A stretch of DNA of 23,968 bases from Basidiobolus ranarum (lineage: Eukaryota; Basidiobolomycota; Basidiobolomycetes; Basidiobolales): positions 1 to 23,968 of the forward strand of contig JASJQH010000159.1 of assembly GCA_040143965.1 (NCBI GenBank). The letters are read 5' to 3'. The notes beneath the pieces are model-generated. The model saw only the letters and a list, made by a program, of their open reading frames with translations. It searched no databases and was not told the DNA's origin. Each line of letters begins with the position of its first letter. The stretch's first letter is position 1. Made by a program: the position numbers and the translations under genes. Below, in pieces: positions 10,014-20,143 of the stretch.

Positions 10014-10759
10014 CTACTCAGCATCATGGGCTTTGTATGCATCAGAAACTCTTTTCCAAGCGGCAATTCTATCTGGCAAGGTGCTTCCATCTGTCTTGAC
10101 ACAGGTTAGGGTATAATACTTGAAAGCTTCTTCAGTATTGGCTCGTAGCTTTTCTAAAGCATCCCTAGGGCACTCAGAAGACTTAGCCAAATACCAAGCC
10201 GCCGAAGCGAAGCTATCTCGGTCATTAAGCACTAATGCCCTGATCTCGTTTTGTTTTTCCTCTGAGTAAGGCTCTGGAACATTTAGAGTTATCTTAAGAT
10301 ATTTACGGTTTAAGGAGGCCAGACTCTTCACGTACTCGTGAATCGCTGGAAACATCATCATGTTACGCGCTAAATATATCAGAAGTAGGCAGGTCAGAAC
10401 TATTCATGTGAATTACCCTGAAGCTAACAATCAAACTTACTTCCTTGACCAGCACGACCTGGCCAGTGGTTAATGTTAAAGGCGAAGGAGCCCGACTCAT
10501 ATGCAATCAATGCTACAATAGCTGCCTCAGCACCCACACTGTCAATACCATACTTTAAGAAAGATTCTCTTAGCGGGGCTAGTGCTTGCTGTGCATTCCG
10601 GCATTCTTCTTTGAAAGTTGCTTGGGAACATTGGCCTTGCCCAGCACTGACTGGAACCGCAATCTCCAATATTTCCAAGGTTAATTTTGGTTCGTAAGCA
10701 CAAGTGATATTCAAGACAGTGGCGAGTGAGAGACAACTTAAGAATAATGAGGATTTCAT
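10014..10759 (-). CDS. Secreted conserved fungal protein with ESG...GQGTRNMMM signature
   Basis: Two exons, 10759-10441 and 10369-10014 (71-nt intron), give 224 residues. Residues 1-21 (MKSSLFLSCLSLATVLNITCA) are a classical signal peptide, so the start is the ATG at 10759 and not upstream codons. The mature chain has four cysteines (44, 53, 173, 196), enough for two disulfides. Core motifs are AYESG at 86-90, NHWPGRAGQGTRNMMMF at 97-113 spanning the intron junction, and DSFASAAWYL at 157-166. I recall this signature in many fungal predicted secreted proteins annotated as hypothetical. The buried ESG glutamate after a helix, followed by a Gly-rich segment, resembles lysozyme-like folds; that is inference only. 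It is likely extracellular or wall-associated. No homologous neighbour is present. Confidence 0.85.
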
Positions 10760-10817
10760 GATAAAGACTGATGCTAGAGTGGAGCTTCCTTGATTGAAAA
10801 ATGAACCGAGGCACTTG

Positions 10818-10825
10818 TATAAATA
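10818..10825 (-). promoter_or_regulatory. TATA-like box of the secreted protein gene
   Basis: The minus strand reads TATTTATA, 59 bp upstream of the ATG at 10759. The leader between them is short and has no ATG. Spacing matches the TATA-like elements before both SET genes. Confidence 0.35.
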
Positions 10826-11609
10826 CGAAGAACAAATGAACATAGTATCGCTTAGTTTATTATCAAATGAATAGTAATGAAATTCTATTGTACATGGATT
10901 TACAGTACTTGTTGTATGTAGAAGTGGGGATTTGATTGAAACGTTGATATTGTTATATTACATTGTTAAAAGCTCCCTTATGTGTCTTTCTTTGCTCCCA
11001 AGTCTGTAAGCAGCATGGCATAGAATCTCCCTTGGAACCTGCTCGCATTTTACCTGGATCTCGAATGGAGAAATACTAAGAATGATAAGGATGTGCAGCC
11101 AAGCTCATGTGTACTGGTGTTTTGTGTCATTGCGTGATACTAGCAACATGCACATGCTACGCTACTTAATTCGCTATAGGGATTATCGGTTACAAGTAAC
11201 AATAACCATTAGAATTAATTATCGATTCTGGATGTTCATATTAATTGTAACTTACAATGTCAACTAGTCGACAAAACGGACGAATCCCCTGACTCAAGAT
11301 CCAGCATATCATGAGTTAATTGGCAATTTGAATGGCCCTTTCTCTACATTGATGATAATTATCAAACCACATTAATTTCTCTGCCAGACACCATTACAAC
11401 GTCTAGACAACGTAGGGATTTATCGGATAAAATACAACTTGGGTCAACATTATCTTAAGCATGAAGTGCATGGATGTGCTTTCTTCGCATTTAATAGATC
11501 CTTTTAATTTTGGTAAATTTCCTCTTTCTTTAACAGCAATATATTCAAACAAGGACGGAAACGATATTCTTCGAGATTAAGCAGTGGACTCTACAATGAA
11601 AGGGGCAGT
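10826..11609. other. Intergenic, nothing recognised
   Basis: An AT-rich spacer of about 780 bp lies between the promoter of the secreted protein gene and the 3' end of the cyclin gene. The only open frame of note, 11082-11267 (+), is 61 codons, arginine- and isoleucine-rich and unrecognised. I found no repeat, RNA gene or splice-linked exon. Confidence 0.5.
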
Positions 11610-12935
11610 TTAGAAGCTACAGTAGGGCTGATGACCTCCGTCGCGTACTAAATAGCAAGGGAAATCACTGAAAGTGGAGTAGTAGGTCGAAGAATTCCCA
11701 AATTCGTAACCAACGAGAGGATTTAAGGGGTATGAAAATTTCGGCGATGACTGATAATTAATTGTAGAAAAATTGGAGAAAGGAGGATAATTTACAGAAA
11801 GAAGTGATGGTGAGGACATCAAATAATTGTGTTGGATTTGAATCATCACACTAGCATATTGGCAAGTAGCAGCCATACTAGCGAGAGCAGCCACTGCGGC
11901 AACATAGCACAAGCAAATAGCACCAAGAACTTTACTCATGAGCATCATGGCATCTACAGGGCGAAGTGAAAGATTCAAGCGATTTATATACTTTGGGAGC
12001 AGTGATTGGGAGAGTATCGATACATCCTTGTAAGATAGCACATTCCGTCCATAGATTTGACTCAGACTCAGGCTAACTTCGATATACGATAAGAATGCCT
12101 CATACATCTCCTCCGTAACATAAAGGTTGTAATTCAACTGTGACAAGAACTTCCTTTCCATTTGGTTTATCTCATTCAACGAAAATCTGCCACACGTAAA
12201 GTCGGCCCAATCTTCATTTGTATATGTAGCGGCTGAAAGATATTTATCCGCAACAATAACTGACGCCAAGAACATAGGAATTGTTGACCACTCCCCAGAG
12301 CCATCTACATCACTCACATCGAATGAATGCTTCTTTACATAGGAAACCTCATCATCATAAATGCAGCGTCGGCTCCTTCTTCTAGGTGACTGATACACTT
12401 GATTTGACTTGGATTTGAGTCTATCCACAAAAAATAAACCAAGGATTAAGCTAGTACAAGAGAGTTGTGTTCTATTTAATACTCTACGAATAAAATTGAC
12501 AGCGGCGTGATCAACTTCCAATGGATATATAAGAGATGGGTCGCTAGAATCATCCATAGGCTGAACATAAAGTAAAAAGAAATTTTCTCCAGTAATTATG
12601 GAGGCTATCATAGTAGCAGTTAGATCTAAACGTAAAAGGAAGGGTAAATTGGTGGCCAGTCAAGACAGAAACTATGAGAGATATTACCAATTAAATTAAG
12701 TGGGATGTGAGTGTAGTCTTCGGTGTTCATACCGTAAGAACGAAGTCGTCCAACAAAAAGTCTATATTCTCCTAAAGGATCGGAAATCTACGTAAATCTC
12801 ATTAGAATGGGCTGTAACAAAGAGATTGAGAATATTTTAACTGGAACATACTTGCGACACAGTTTTTCTTAGAGCTTCGTCTTTATCTTTTATGCTTTGC
12901 TCTCGGCGTTGTTCTTTTCTACGCTTGGTTCCCAT
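11610..12935 (-). CDS. Pho80/Pcl-type cyclin with N-terminal extension
   Basis: Probable partner of a Pho85/CDK5-class kinase. Exons: 12935-12852, 12787-12688 and 12625-11610 (introns 64 and 62 nt), in frame to 399 residues. The cyclin box spans about 100-245: FIRRVLNRTQLSCTSLILGLFFVDRL, then an arginine/acid-rich insertion at about 132-172, then FLASVIVADKYLSAATYTNEDWADFT and FSLNEINQMERKFLSQLNYNLYV, the signature of Pcl-type cyclins. The C-terminus after about 330 is a Ser/Tyr/Pro/Asn-rich tail, probably disordered. Residues 1-66, on exons 1 and 2, include a basic stretch (MGTKRRKEQRREQ) and ISDPLGEYRLFVGRLRSYG. They are not usual in this family; translation could instead start at the ATG at 12611 or 12557, giving 333 or 315 residues. 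The extension is supported by two clean splice pairs that keep frame. The exact CDK partner is unknown. Confidence 0.85.
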
Positions 12936-14025
12936 GTCAAAGGGTCGATGATTGCTAAGAAGACTTTTGGTTATAGATTTGATGAATCTCAAAAGGAATG
13001 ATGTAGCTCAAACAACGATGTTACTTGATGGTTGTGAAAAAAAGGTGGCTTATTGGCAAACGAGTGAAGTGGGGAAGAAGATAAAACGCCAAGAAGCTCG
13101 ATTTAATATATTTATAAATTTTTCTCATCTAAAATAGAGAGTTAATTTAAATGTACAATTAGTACTGCTGAGTATTCATTAAGAGTTGATAAATTCCGGT
13201 TTTTACCGCCAAATCACCCATCCATCCACGGCATGACTGTTTATAATGGTTATATATGCACATACTATACATGAAGCCACTCAAATCTTGGCTCAGCCTG
13301 ATAGAGGCAATCCAACATTAACATGCGCATACTCTCATGACTTGACTTTCATCAACTCTAGACCAAAGATGGTAACACATCGTCATTAGTAGCTCATGAT
13401 CGGATACTAGTGCTACAATAGTGAATGATGTATAAACTAGTGGCAGTTTTAACAAGAATTTCAATTTCTGAGCGTTAAGAAAGCAACCAGAGCCTAAAGT
13501 ACGAAGGGATTGTAGCAAGAGCTAATTCAAGACCCAATACTGGTATTGATGACTGCCTCATAGAAGTCATCTGAAACCGATTGTCTACATATAGGTAGTT
13601 CACACAGAGTATTGTGAGTGTACTGCTTGGTATCGATGACGCAAATTTGTGTCTCAATCCGAAATGTAAGCCCTCGGGGATCCTTATTTTCCCTTGTATG
13701 TTTCGCTGTTTTCTGGTAGGGTTTGGCGCAAATTCATGGTCCATCCAACGTCAATATGCTGAAACTGAGCTGGAAACATTTGATTACATCTAAATCGATC
13801 TTCAATTTATGCTTGCTTGCGTCCTTCATTTTCCTCAGTTCATCTTTCGCTATCTCAGCCTCCTTACTTAATTTACTCTGTATTTAGTTGACCCCAGAGG
13901 CTCCGTAAAGGTTCTTGAAGTTACAGTAAACTTAAAATTCAACTATTTTGTAACTATACTTGTGTATAGCCTAAAATCATACTGCCTGACCTTTTGATTT
14001 ATCAATTGACGTGCTTACTCTGAAC
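12936..14025. other. Divergent promoter region, no gene seen
   Basis: A 1.1-kb spacer separates the head-to-head cyclin and sorting nexin genes and must carry both promoters. Open frames at 12952-13137 (+), which opens at TTG, and 13475-13744 (-), which has a real ATG and 89 codons, match nothing I know. No strong TATA box lies close to either start. Confidence 0.5.
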
Positions 14026-15987
14026 ATGGAACCTTCAGAATGCTGTTGCAAAATAGAGGAGGCATTTCGTCATGGCTCCTTTAAAATAACTGGTTCCCAG
14101 AAAACAAATGACAACGGTGGAAGTACCTATGTCGCCTATGTTGTAGTTTTTGGTGTAAGCTAGTCTCTTTTCTGGTTACTGCATTATTCAAACTTAATTT
14201 TTATTCTGTGATTAAACCTCCAGAACCTGGAAGCGAGACGTAGATATTCCGAATTTGAATCCTTACGAACTGCCTTTTGTAAACTACATCCAACTTGCAT
14301 AGTTCCACCAATTCCCAGAAAACACTCAATTAGTAAGCGTTCAAGACATAACTCTTGTGGAGATTATTTTTCGTGACCAATTCATATGGCTTATTTTCTG
14401 TTTCGAATAGCTCATTATGCAACCATGCAGAATAGAAAAGATGATATATTAGTAGTTGAGAAGCGTAAACGCTTGTTACAGTCGTTTTTAAATCGAGTGG
14501 CCGAACACCCAATTTTGTCTCATGAACATGTATTCCACCGTTTCTTGGAAAATGTTTCTTGGGTATTTTTGGTTTTTCAAGTCAGAGTTTCGAAATTATT
14601 TGGGTTACCAACGTTATCTTTCGATTTGTAGGCTGAAGTATTAAACTCTCCACCACTTAGTAACTTGCCCAAGAATTCACTTCAAACACCTCCATCACCT
14701 GTAGTTTCTTCCCATAGTCAGGCTGGCTCCTCGCCCTTGCCTACGCCTAGCTCACTTCAACAATTGAAGAAGCCAGACCCTCGTTTCTTGGAATGTGAAC
14801 TTTACACCAACAGATTCTCTAATCATATTACAGCCCTTGAAAAAACGCAGAAAAGAGTTACCAAGAAACTCGGAGGTATTTCGTTGATCCCCTCTTTGGT
14901 AATGATATCATGTAGTAACTAAGCAATCACTAGATCTTGCAAATGATTTTGCTGAGCTTGGTGCTGTTTTCAATGGATTTAGTCTTAATGAAGTCGATTC
15001 TCTAGCTAATGCTCTCGAAAGAATTGGACAGGCAGTAGATGCGGCATTCATGTCTACTGGCTCAATGGTACGTCTTAAGTGATGTAAAGAAACAAAGGAA
15101 GTACCTAATGTTTATTTTACTCACATTTAAGGTAACAATATTGGAATGCGATTTTTCTGAACCATTGCAAGAATATGTTCAATTTTCATCTATTATCAAG
15201 ACACTTTTGAGGTATCGGCATATGAAGCATTTACAGCTTGAATCTACCTCCGACTCTTTGGCCAGCAAACGGTCATACCTGAATGAGTTAGAACTCGCTG
15301 AACAAGAATCAAAGAGATTAGACGAGGCCTTAAAACAAACGACTTTGTTGAATAAAAACGAAAATTCTACTGACGTTCCGATTGTAGCTTCACAGAATCC
15401 TACCGAAGAGAATAACTCTACTCTGGATGAAGTAACTATTTCCACCGAGGATGTTACGGTACCACAAAGATCTACGTTAACTCCACCCGTCACTTCTCCG
15501 GCAACTGGGAGCTTGTCCTCCCGAAAAAAAAATAGCACTTCCTTCTTAAATCGTTTGAGTTACACTATCCATGGAATCATAGACGTTGATCCTGAAGCCA
15601 CTCGACGGAATAATATTGGCAAAACACGAGAACAAATTACTCTGGTATTATATTAGCTCGTTCTTCATCTTCTCTTCCATTTTATTCAGTCATTTATACT
15701 TCATCATTTGTAGTTGGAGGAGCAATTGGAATCGATTAACACCGAACTATCCGAAATCTCATCTAATATTCAAATCGACCTAGACCGATTCCAGAAACGT
15801 AAAGAGTTGGATTTGCGAGATATGTTACTTGCCTATGCTAAATCCCAGGTCAAATGGTGTCATAAGGTAAATGACTCTGTAACCTCTTTTGACGGAGTTG
15901 AGATGCCACTGACACGTATTACACCTCAACTAGAATTTAGACTCATGGGAGGAAGCCAAAGAAGAAGTAGAGCGTATTTGTAATTAA
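14026..15987 (+). CDS. SNX41: PX-BAR sorting nexin, SNX41/ATG20 type
   Basis: Endosomal coat protein that binds PI3P and curves membranes; in fungi this class (Snx4/Snx41/Atg20) returns SNAREs from endosomes to the Golgi and supports selective autophagy. Exons: 14026-14154, 14224-14332, 14411-14562, 14632-14875, 14916-15067, 15132-15644, 15714-15866 and 15934-15987, giving 501 residues. The PX domain (about 5-127) has RRRYSEF at 48-54, the PI3P pocket, then PPIPRKHSIT and KRKRLLQSFLNRVAEHPILS. A Ser/Pro linker follows SPPLSNLPKN. The BAR coiled coil (about 175-501) includes ELGAVFNGF, EPLQEYVQF, YRHMKHLQLES and a final WEEAKEEVERI. Intron 4 is only 40 nt and is the least certain junction; the inserted residues VTKQSLD come from it. 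SNX41 and ATG20 cannot be separated without a tree. The N-terminus is shorter than in ascomycete homologues. Confidence 0.93.
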
Positions 15988-16981
15988 GAGAGAGGATAAC
16001 GATGAGTTGAGGAACTGAGTGCCATGAGATTCCCCGACATCTATCTTCTTTCCATGAACAGTCGCATCGTGTCCTAATTATCATGAAATCGATCAAATGT
16101 TCATTTTTACAGGTAGTCAATCAAACAGCAACTTCTTTTATGAGCATTTGTCCTCCGTCTACATGGTTTTCTTTCCATTTGGAATTTAGTATGAATCTGG
16201 TTTCATGTCAGACTGGATTCTTCTTCCGACCTCTTTAGTATCCCACTACAATACGTTATGTATCCCTTTATTCATAATTAAATACCCATTTTTATCAATC
16301 GATGCAAGCTCAATTAGCGTTTGAATACAAAATCCTTTTATGCAAATATCATACCTTAAATTCCCTATCTTTCTCCGCAAACCGATTCAAAGATGAAGTA
16401 CCGATGGGTATATATCTAAAGGAATATCAAAAGGACCGAGTATAGTTGGAAAGGAATCCATCGAATGCACTATTTTCTTTTTCATTGGTCGTGTTCAGGC
16501 ACGGAATGCCTTCTGTGATATGTTTTCTTTCCTTGTATCGCTTATTTCTAAATAGTGAAGACGCAAATCGCTGTCATGCATGCTTATCATCGGATCGTAT
16601 TGATGAAAACAATGTTGTACGACCCGGCTTTGTTGACAATGTGAACACATAAGATAGATAGAGGACCTGGTGGTGAACAAGCATATTTCTCAACCATCAA
16701 ATAATTTACTCTCGATATTTAGAATTGTGTTACCAGAGGCGAAGCAGTACATCATTTTATACTCAGGAAATCTACGAATAGGGAACAGGGGGAATGGGTT
16801 CTTTACCGAGCGTTTTAAGCATTAGTTTTCATGCTCTCTAAGCAATAAGTTAAATATGGAGAAGAGTTGTACAAATGCAACATTAACATCAGATCGGTAA
16901 TTTAACGGAAAATATAAGCTAATTTTGTATGTATACGGTATTGAGCATCAGTCTAGGCTTAATACTTGGGGAATCTAGCCA
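15988..16981. other. Tail-to-tail spacer, nothing recognised
   Basis: A spacer of about 1 kb separates the convergent sorting nexin and MATH-BTB genes. It should hold two 3' UTRs and is longer than they need. Open frames at 16446-16652 (+) and 16495-16680 (-) overlap antisense to each other and lack family matches; the minus one opens at TTG. I see no RNA gene or repeat. Confidence 0.5.
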
Positions 16982-18220
16982 CTACGAATAAGTGATTTCA
17001 AACTCTGAATGAACATCATCACTACTAACGCTGATACTTTCATTGGGATCTAAATCACGTCTCATCAATAAACGTTGGTATATCTCCCGTTCTGAAGCAC
17101 CAGTTCTTGCCATCATTACTCCGTTAAATAATACTAGAACTAAGGGACCATCTCCGCTATTCAATAGCTCCATGAACGAACTTGAATGCTGAAAATCTAA
17201 CCAGTGTTTCGCTACAAAGAGACATATTTTTGCTAATACGCGGCACAATTCATATTTGTAGGCAAAATGTAACAACTGATCGTAGTTCTCCATTGAAACG
17301 ATACTTACTAGTATCTTTTCCGTCCAGAGACATAATTCTGGCAAGTCATACATATCAGATAATGTATAAACAGCAGATAGGTATTCAAAAGCATCCTTCT
17401 CTTCACTTCCTTCGATATCTCGCTGCTTTGGTGTTTGAACATCAAACTCGAAACAACCGGTGTAAATGTACTTGAAGACAGCGAAAACAGGCTCATATTG
17501 AAATCCGGGAAGTTGTATGATTTGTTGCGTACTCTCGCACATATTGGATGTTTGGAACATAGCTCTAAAATAACTACTTCTACAGCACAATAGGAATTTG
17601 GTAGCATATAGAGCCTTCCCTTCTACCTTGAATTCCACATCGCTAAAATTGGGATCATTTAATTTATCTTCAAACTGTGGTATGTAATAAGTCGGTGGAT
17701 CGAAGTTCTCCAAACTTGTAGCATCCGTGGTATTTCCACCAGAAGCAGTCAGTTGTTGTGAATCAGTTATCTCAGTATCGCTACTTGTGTTGATGAAGAA
17801 CAATTCCACACCAATGATAAAACTATCCCGTTCTCCCAATAGTTCATATAACTCTCTCCTATCTACAAAGCGTTCGAAACCTTGAGATTGTTTCTCACAA
17901 AATACCCGCCTGCTAGTAAATTTCTTCAGTTTACGCTTTAGTCCTACGTCCAGTTTGAGATAAATACAAAATTCCACCTCTTTAGGACATGGTAGTCGTG
18001 TTGGCCTCAAATAGACTGATACAAAATTCTCATGTTCGTCATAACCGATAGGATATATTTCTAGACGCCAGATAGTATCCACTATTAAAAACTCCGAAGT
18101 GCAGACTTTGCGCGTGGTGATGTGATGGAAATTTTTGACCTCCCATTGGAAAGAATAATACATATGAGATTCGGAAACAATTGGTCTTCTACGACTTAGG
18201 TTCATATCCAAGGTTGTCAT
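16982..18220 (-). CDS. MATH-BTB (SPOP-like) protein
   Basis: Predicted cullin-3 ubiquitin ligase substrate adaptor: the MATH domain would hold the substrate and the BTB domain bind Cul3. Intronless, 412 residues from the ATG at 18220; the frame continues seven codons further up but only to a TTG. MATH covers about 20-145, starting YYSFQWEVKNF, with IWRLEIYPIGYDEHENFVSVYL and an FIIGVELFF end strand. A Ser/Thr-rich linker follows. BTB starts near 188 with LNDPNFSDVEFKVEGKALYATKFLLCCRSSYFRAMF and continues to VFKYIYTGCFEFD. A BACK-like helical region and an acidic Ser-rich tail follow. The BTB position usually held by the histidine of HK is Tyr-Ala-Thr-Lys here, a mild divergence. Fungal MATH-BTB genes are often multicopy and fast evolving; the target is unknown. 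Confidence 0.9.
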   Translation of the reverse strand: MTTLDMNLSRRRPIVSESHMYYSFQWEVKNFHHITTRKVCTSEFLIVDTIWRLEIYPIGYDEHENFVSVYLRPTRLPCPKEVEFCIYLKLDVGLKRKLKKFTSRRVFCEKQSQGFERFVDRRELYELLGERDSFIIGVELFFINTSSDTEITDSQQLTASGGNTTDATSLENFDPPTYYIPQFEDKLNDPNFSDVEFKVEGKALYATKFLLCCRSSYFRAMFQTSNMCESTQQIIQLPGFQYEPVFAVFKYIYTGCFEFDVQTPKQRDIEGSEEKDAFEYLSAVYTLSDMYDLPELCLWTEKILVSIVSMENYDQLLHFAYKYELCRVLAKICLFVAKHWLDFQHSSSFMELLNSGDGPLVLVLFNGVMMARTGASEREIYQRLLMRRDLDPNESISVSSDDVHSEFEITYS

Positions 18221-18931
18221 CGCAAGTTGAGGGTAAACCAATTTCTATACTTCTAGTAATAGCAAGACCAAGTTGGGGAAGGGGTTTCCCAATTTAGTTG
18301 TATTTGTATATAACTTAAATACTCTTGTTTGCAAGCCACTATGAATACAGTACAGGCAAGGAACAACGTGGAGCTCGTTTAATGAAAAAGATTAAAATAA
18401 TAATTTGTTTAGAGACTTTAATACGAGCTGAGTATATGTATATATGCCAATAAGATAGTAGTTTGAGGTGACGAGATACAGGAATATATTGAGTTTCAAA
18501 TGAAAACGAGGATTCCAGGGAACTGATCGAATTAGAAATACTAAAAATAGGTTTCTTGCAATATACAGGTGCAGTTAAGTCGTAACACATGTCGACGATT
18601 TGAGACAAGACTAGTACTCTTTAATAAGAGGATGAAGTCACGAGCACTTTCCCTTAATGCTAATGATATTCGAGCCAAACATGATAGGTGTTGATAAGTG
18701 AGAACGATGCTTATTCGTCAAGTTTAATATAATCTTGAATCAGAGCCTCAATGCTCACGTTGGAAGCGCATCTAGTCATCCAAGATGGCTCAATAGCATT
18801 CACCATGAACAGTTGCTCTAGCAATAACATAGGAACAAGCATAGCCACAGTAGTGATTAAAGGTCAGTGACTAAGGTAGTCTCGCAGAATATTTATTGAT
18901 GGGGTTTAGAAGCCACAAGAAGCACAGAAAA
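18221..18931. other. Intergenic between MATH-BTB start and MCU stop
   Basis: A 0.7-kb spacer between two minus-strand genes carries the MATH-BTB promoter and the MCU 3' UTR. An 89-codon frame at 18339-18608 (-) opens at TTG and is Ser/Ile/Tyr-rich without a recognised family. Nothing else is seen. Confidence 0.5.
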
Positions 18932-20143
18932 TTAAGGATTCAGATTATAACTCGCTTTTATCCGCTCCATCTCATTACGAACTTTATCTGCTTGTTGAGT
19001 CAAATGTTGATAAAGATCAATATTAAGACCATTTTCCACATACAGTTTAAGCTGGCGTTGGGTGGCTGCCATGTCTGATACGGAGTCGGTATTGAACTCG
19101 CGTTTTGTAATCAAAAAGTAAAGATAACCAACAGTAGCCATTCCGATACCCGAAAAGTATGTAAAAGGCTCCATTACTGAAAGGGAATATTCAAGTCAGA
19201 TAATCATGAGAAGAAGCGAGCATCAGAAATACAATATTTACCATCCCACCCAAGGTCGACCCAAACAAGCTTGGCCATGACAACCCAATAACTGCATAGA
19301 CCAGCAAAACCACCAACTGAAATAAGTTGCGATGTTCGGTTTGCTTGAGCATCACACTTATGCTTTACCCTATTTAAAGCATCAATGCGGGACTGAAGGT
19401 TAATTAACTGACTACGTAAGCTAGCTGTGCGTTCTGTAGAATGGGTTTGTAGATAAAATCGAGATTAGCCATGGAAGATTTTGGTTTCTTTAAAGAAAGT
19501 CTGGTATTCGATGTTTACCTTCAAACGATGGCATGCGAACAAGTACTTTAGTATCGTCAGCAATAATATAAAAGGATTTAGCATCAGACATGGTAGACTC
19601 TTGAATTAGGTCATCTATAGAAGCTCCAGCAGTCCACCGAGCTCCAACAGATAGGTTTTTTAACGAGTCATGAACGTGAACCAGTTGAATATCACCACCA
19701 TGCTCGCGAATTTGGTGATACAAGTTTGAAAGGGTTAATTTTGGATGTAACATAAAACTATGTTCTTTCATCTCAGCACCCCCTTGAGTAGGTAGAGGTA
19801 CAGTGATACGAGGAAGTCCATTACTAACAGCAAAATCAATTCGCCCTGGATAAATAAAATAATCAATTATGAGTTATGCAATAATAAAATAAAATAAATT
19901 GCAGTTACCTAAAGGAATCTTCTCTCCCTTAACATCCAGAAGCTTACTATCCGATAATTTTGTACTTTGAGAATTATAGAAACGTGAGGCATGGATAAAA
20001 GCTGAAGGCAACAGCAGGCGGCTGGTTAAAGTTCTGCCTATAGTAGAATTGAAAGTAGAATTTTGCAGAGAGCTGGCGACAAAGAAGCGTGGGGAAGTTG
20101 CCCTTAAGGAGGACCTTAATAAGTTGATTGGAATCGAGCCCAT
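18932..20143 (-). CDS. MCU: Mitochondrial calcium uniporter pore subunit
   Basis: Pore-forming subunit of the inner-membrane Ca2+ uniporter, which drives calcium into the matrix down the membrane potential. Exons: 20143-19909, 19845-19519, 19433-19242 and 19176-18932, giving 332 residues. Residues 1 to about 57 are rich in Ser, Arg and Leu with almost no acids, a presequence. A matrix domain starts near RIDFAVSNGLPRITVPLP. A coiled coil (LRSQLINLQSRIDALNRV, about 193-210) precedes TM1 (about 224-245). The pore motif is GWDVMEP at 249-255, with the selectivity residues Asp251 and Glu254 intact; most animal MCUs read WDIMEP, so Ile is Val here. TM2 is about 256-275, followed by a matrix coiled coil. 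The codon for Val252 is split by intron 3. S. cerevisiae and S. pombe lack MCU, which argues against a close relationship to them. Confidence 0.95.

Noticed and set aside
13475-13744. 89-codon minus-strand frame with an ATG in the divergent promoter
   Set aside because: No recognised family, no coding-like continuation, and it lies within a likely promoter region. It could only be rescued by transcript data.
15179-15538. 119-codon open frame on the minus strand
   Set aside because: Lies wholly antisense inside exon 6 of the sorting nexin, whose coding frame is strongly supported; it is a shadow.
16446-16680. Overlapping sense and antisense frames between convergent genes
   Set aside because: Neither matches a family; the spacing suggests 3' UTR or spacer sequence.
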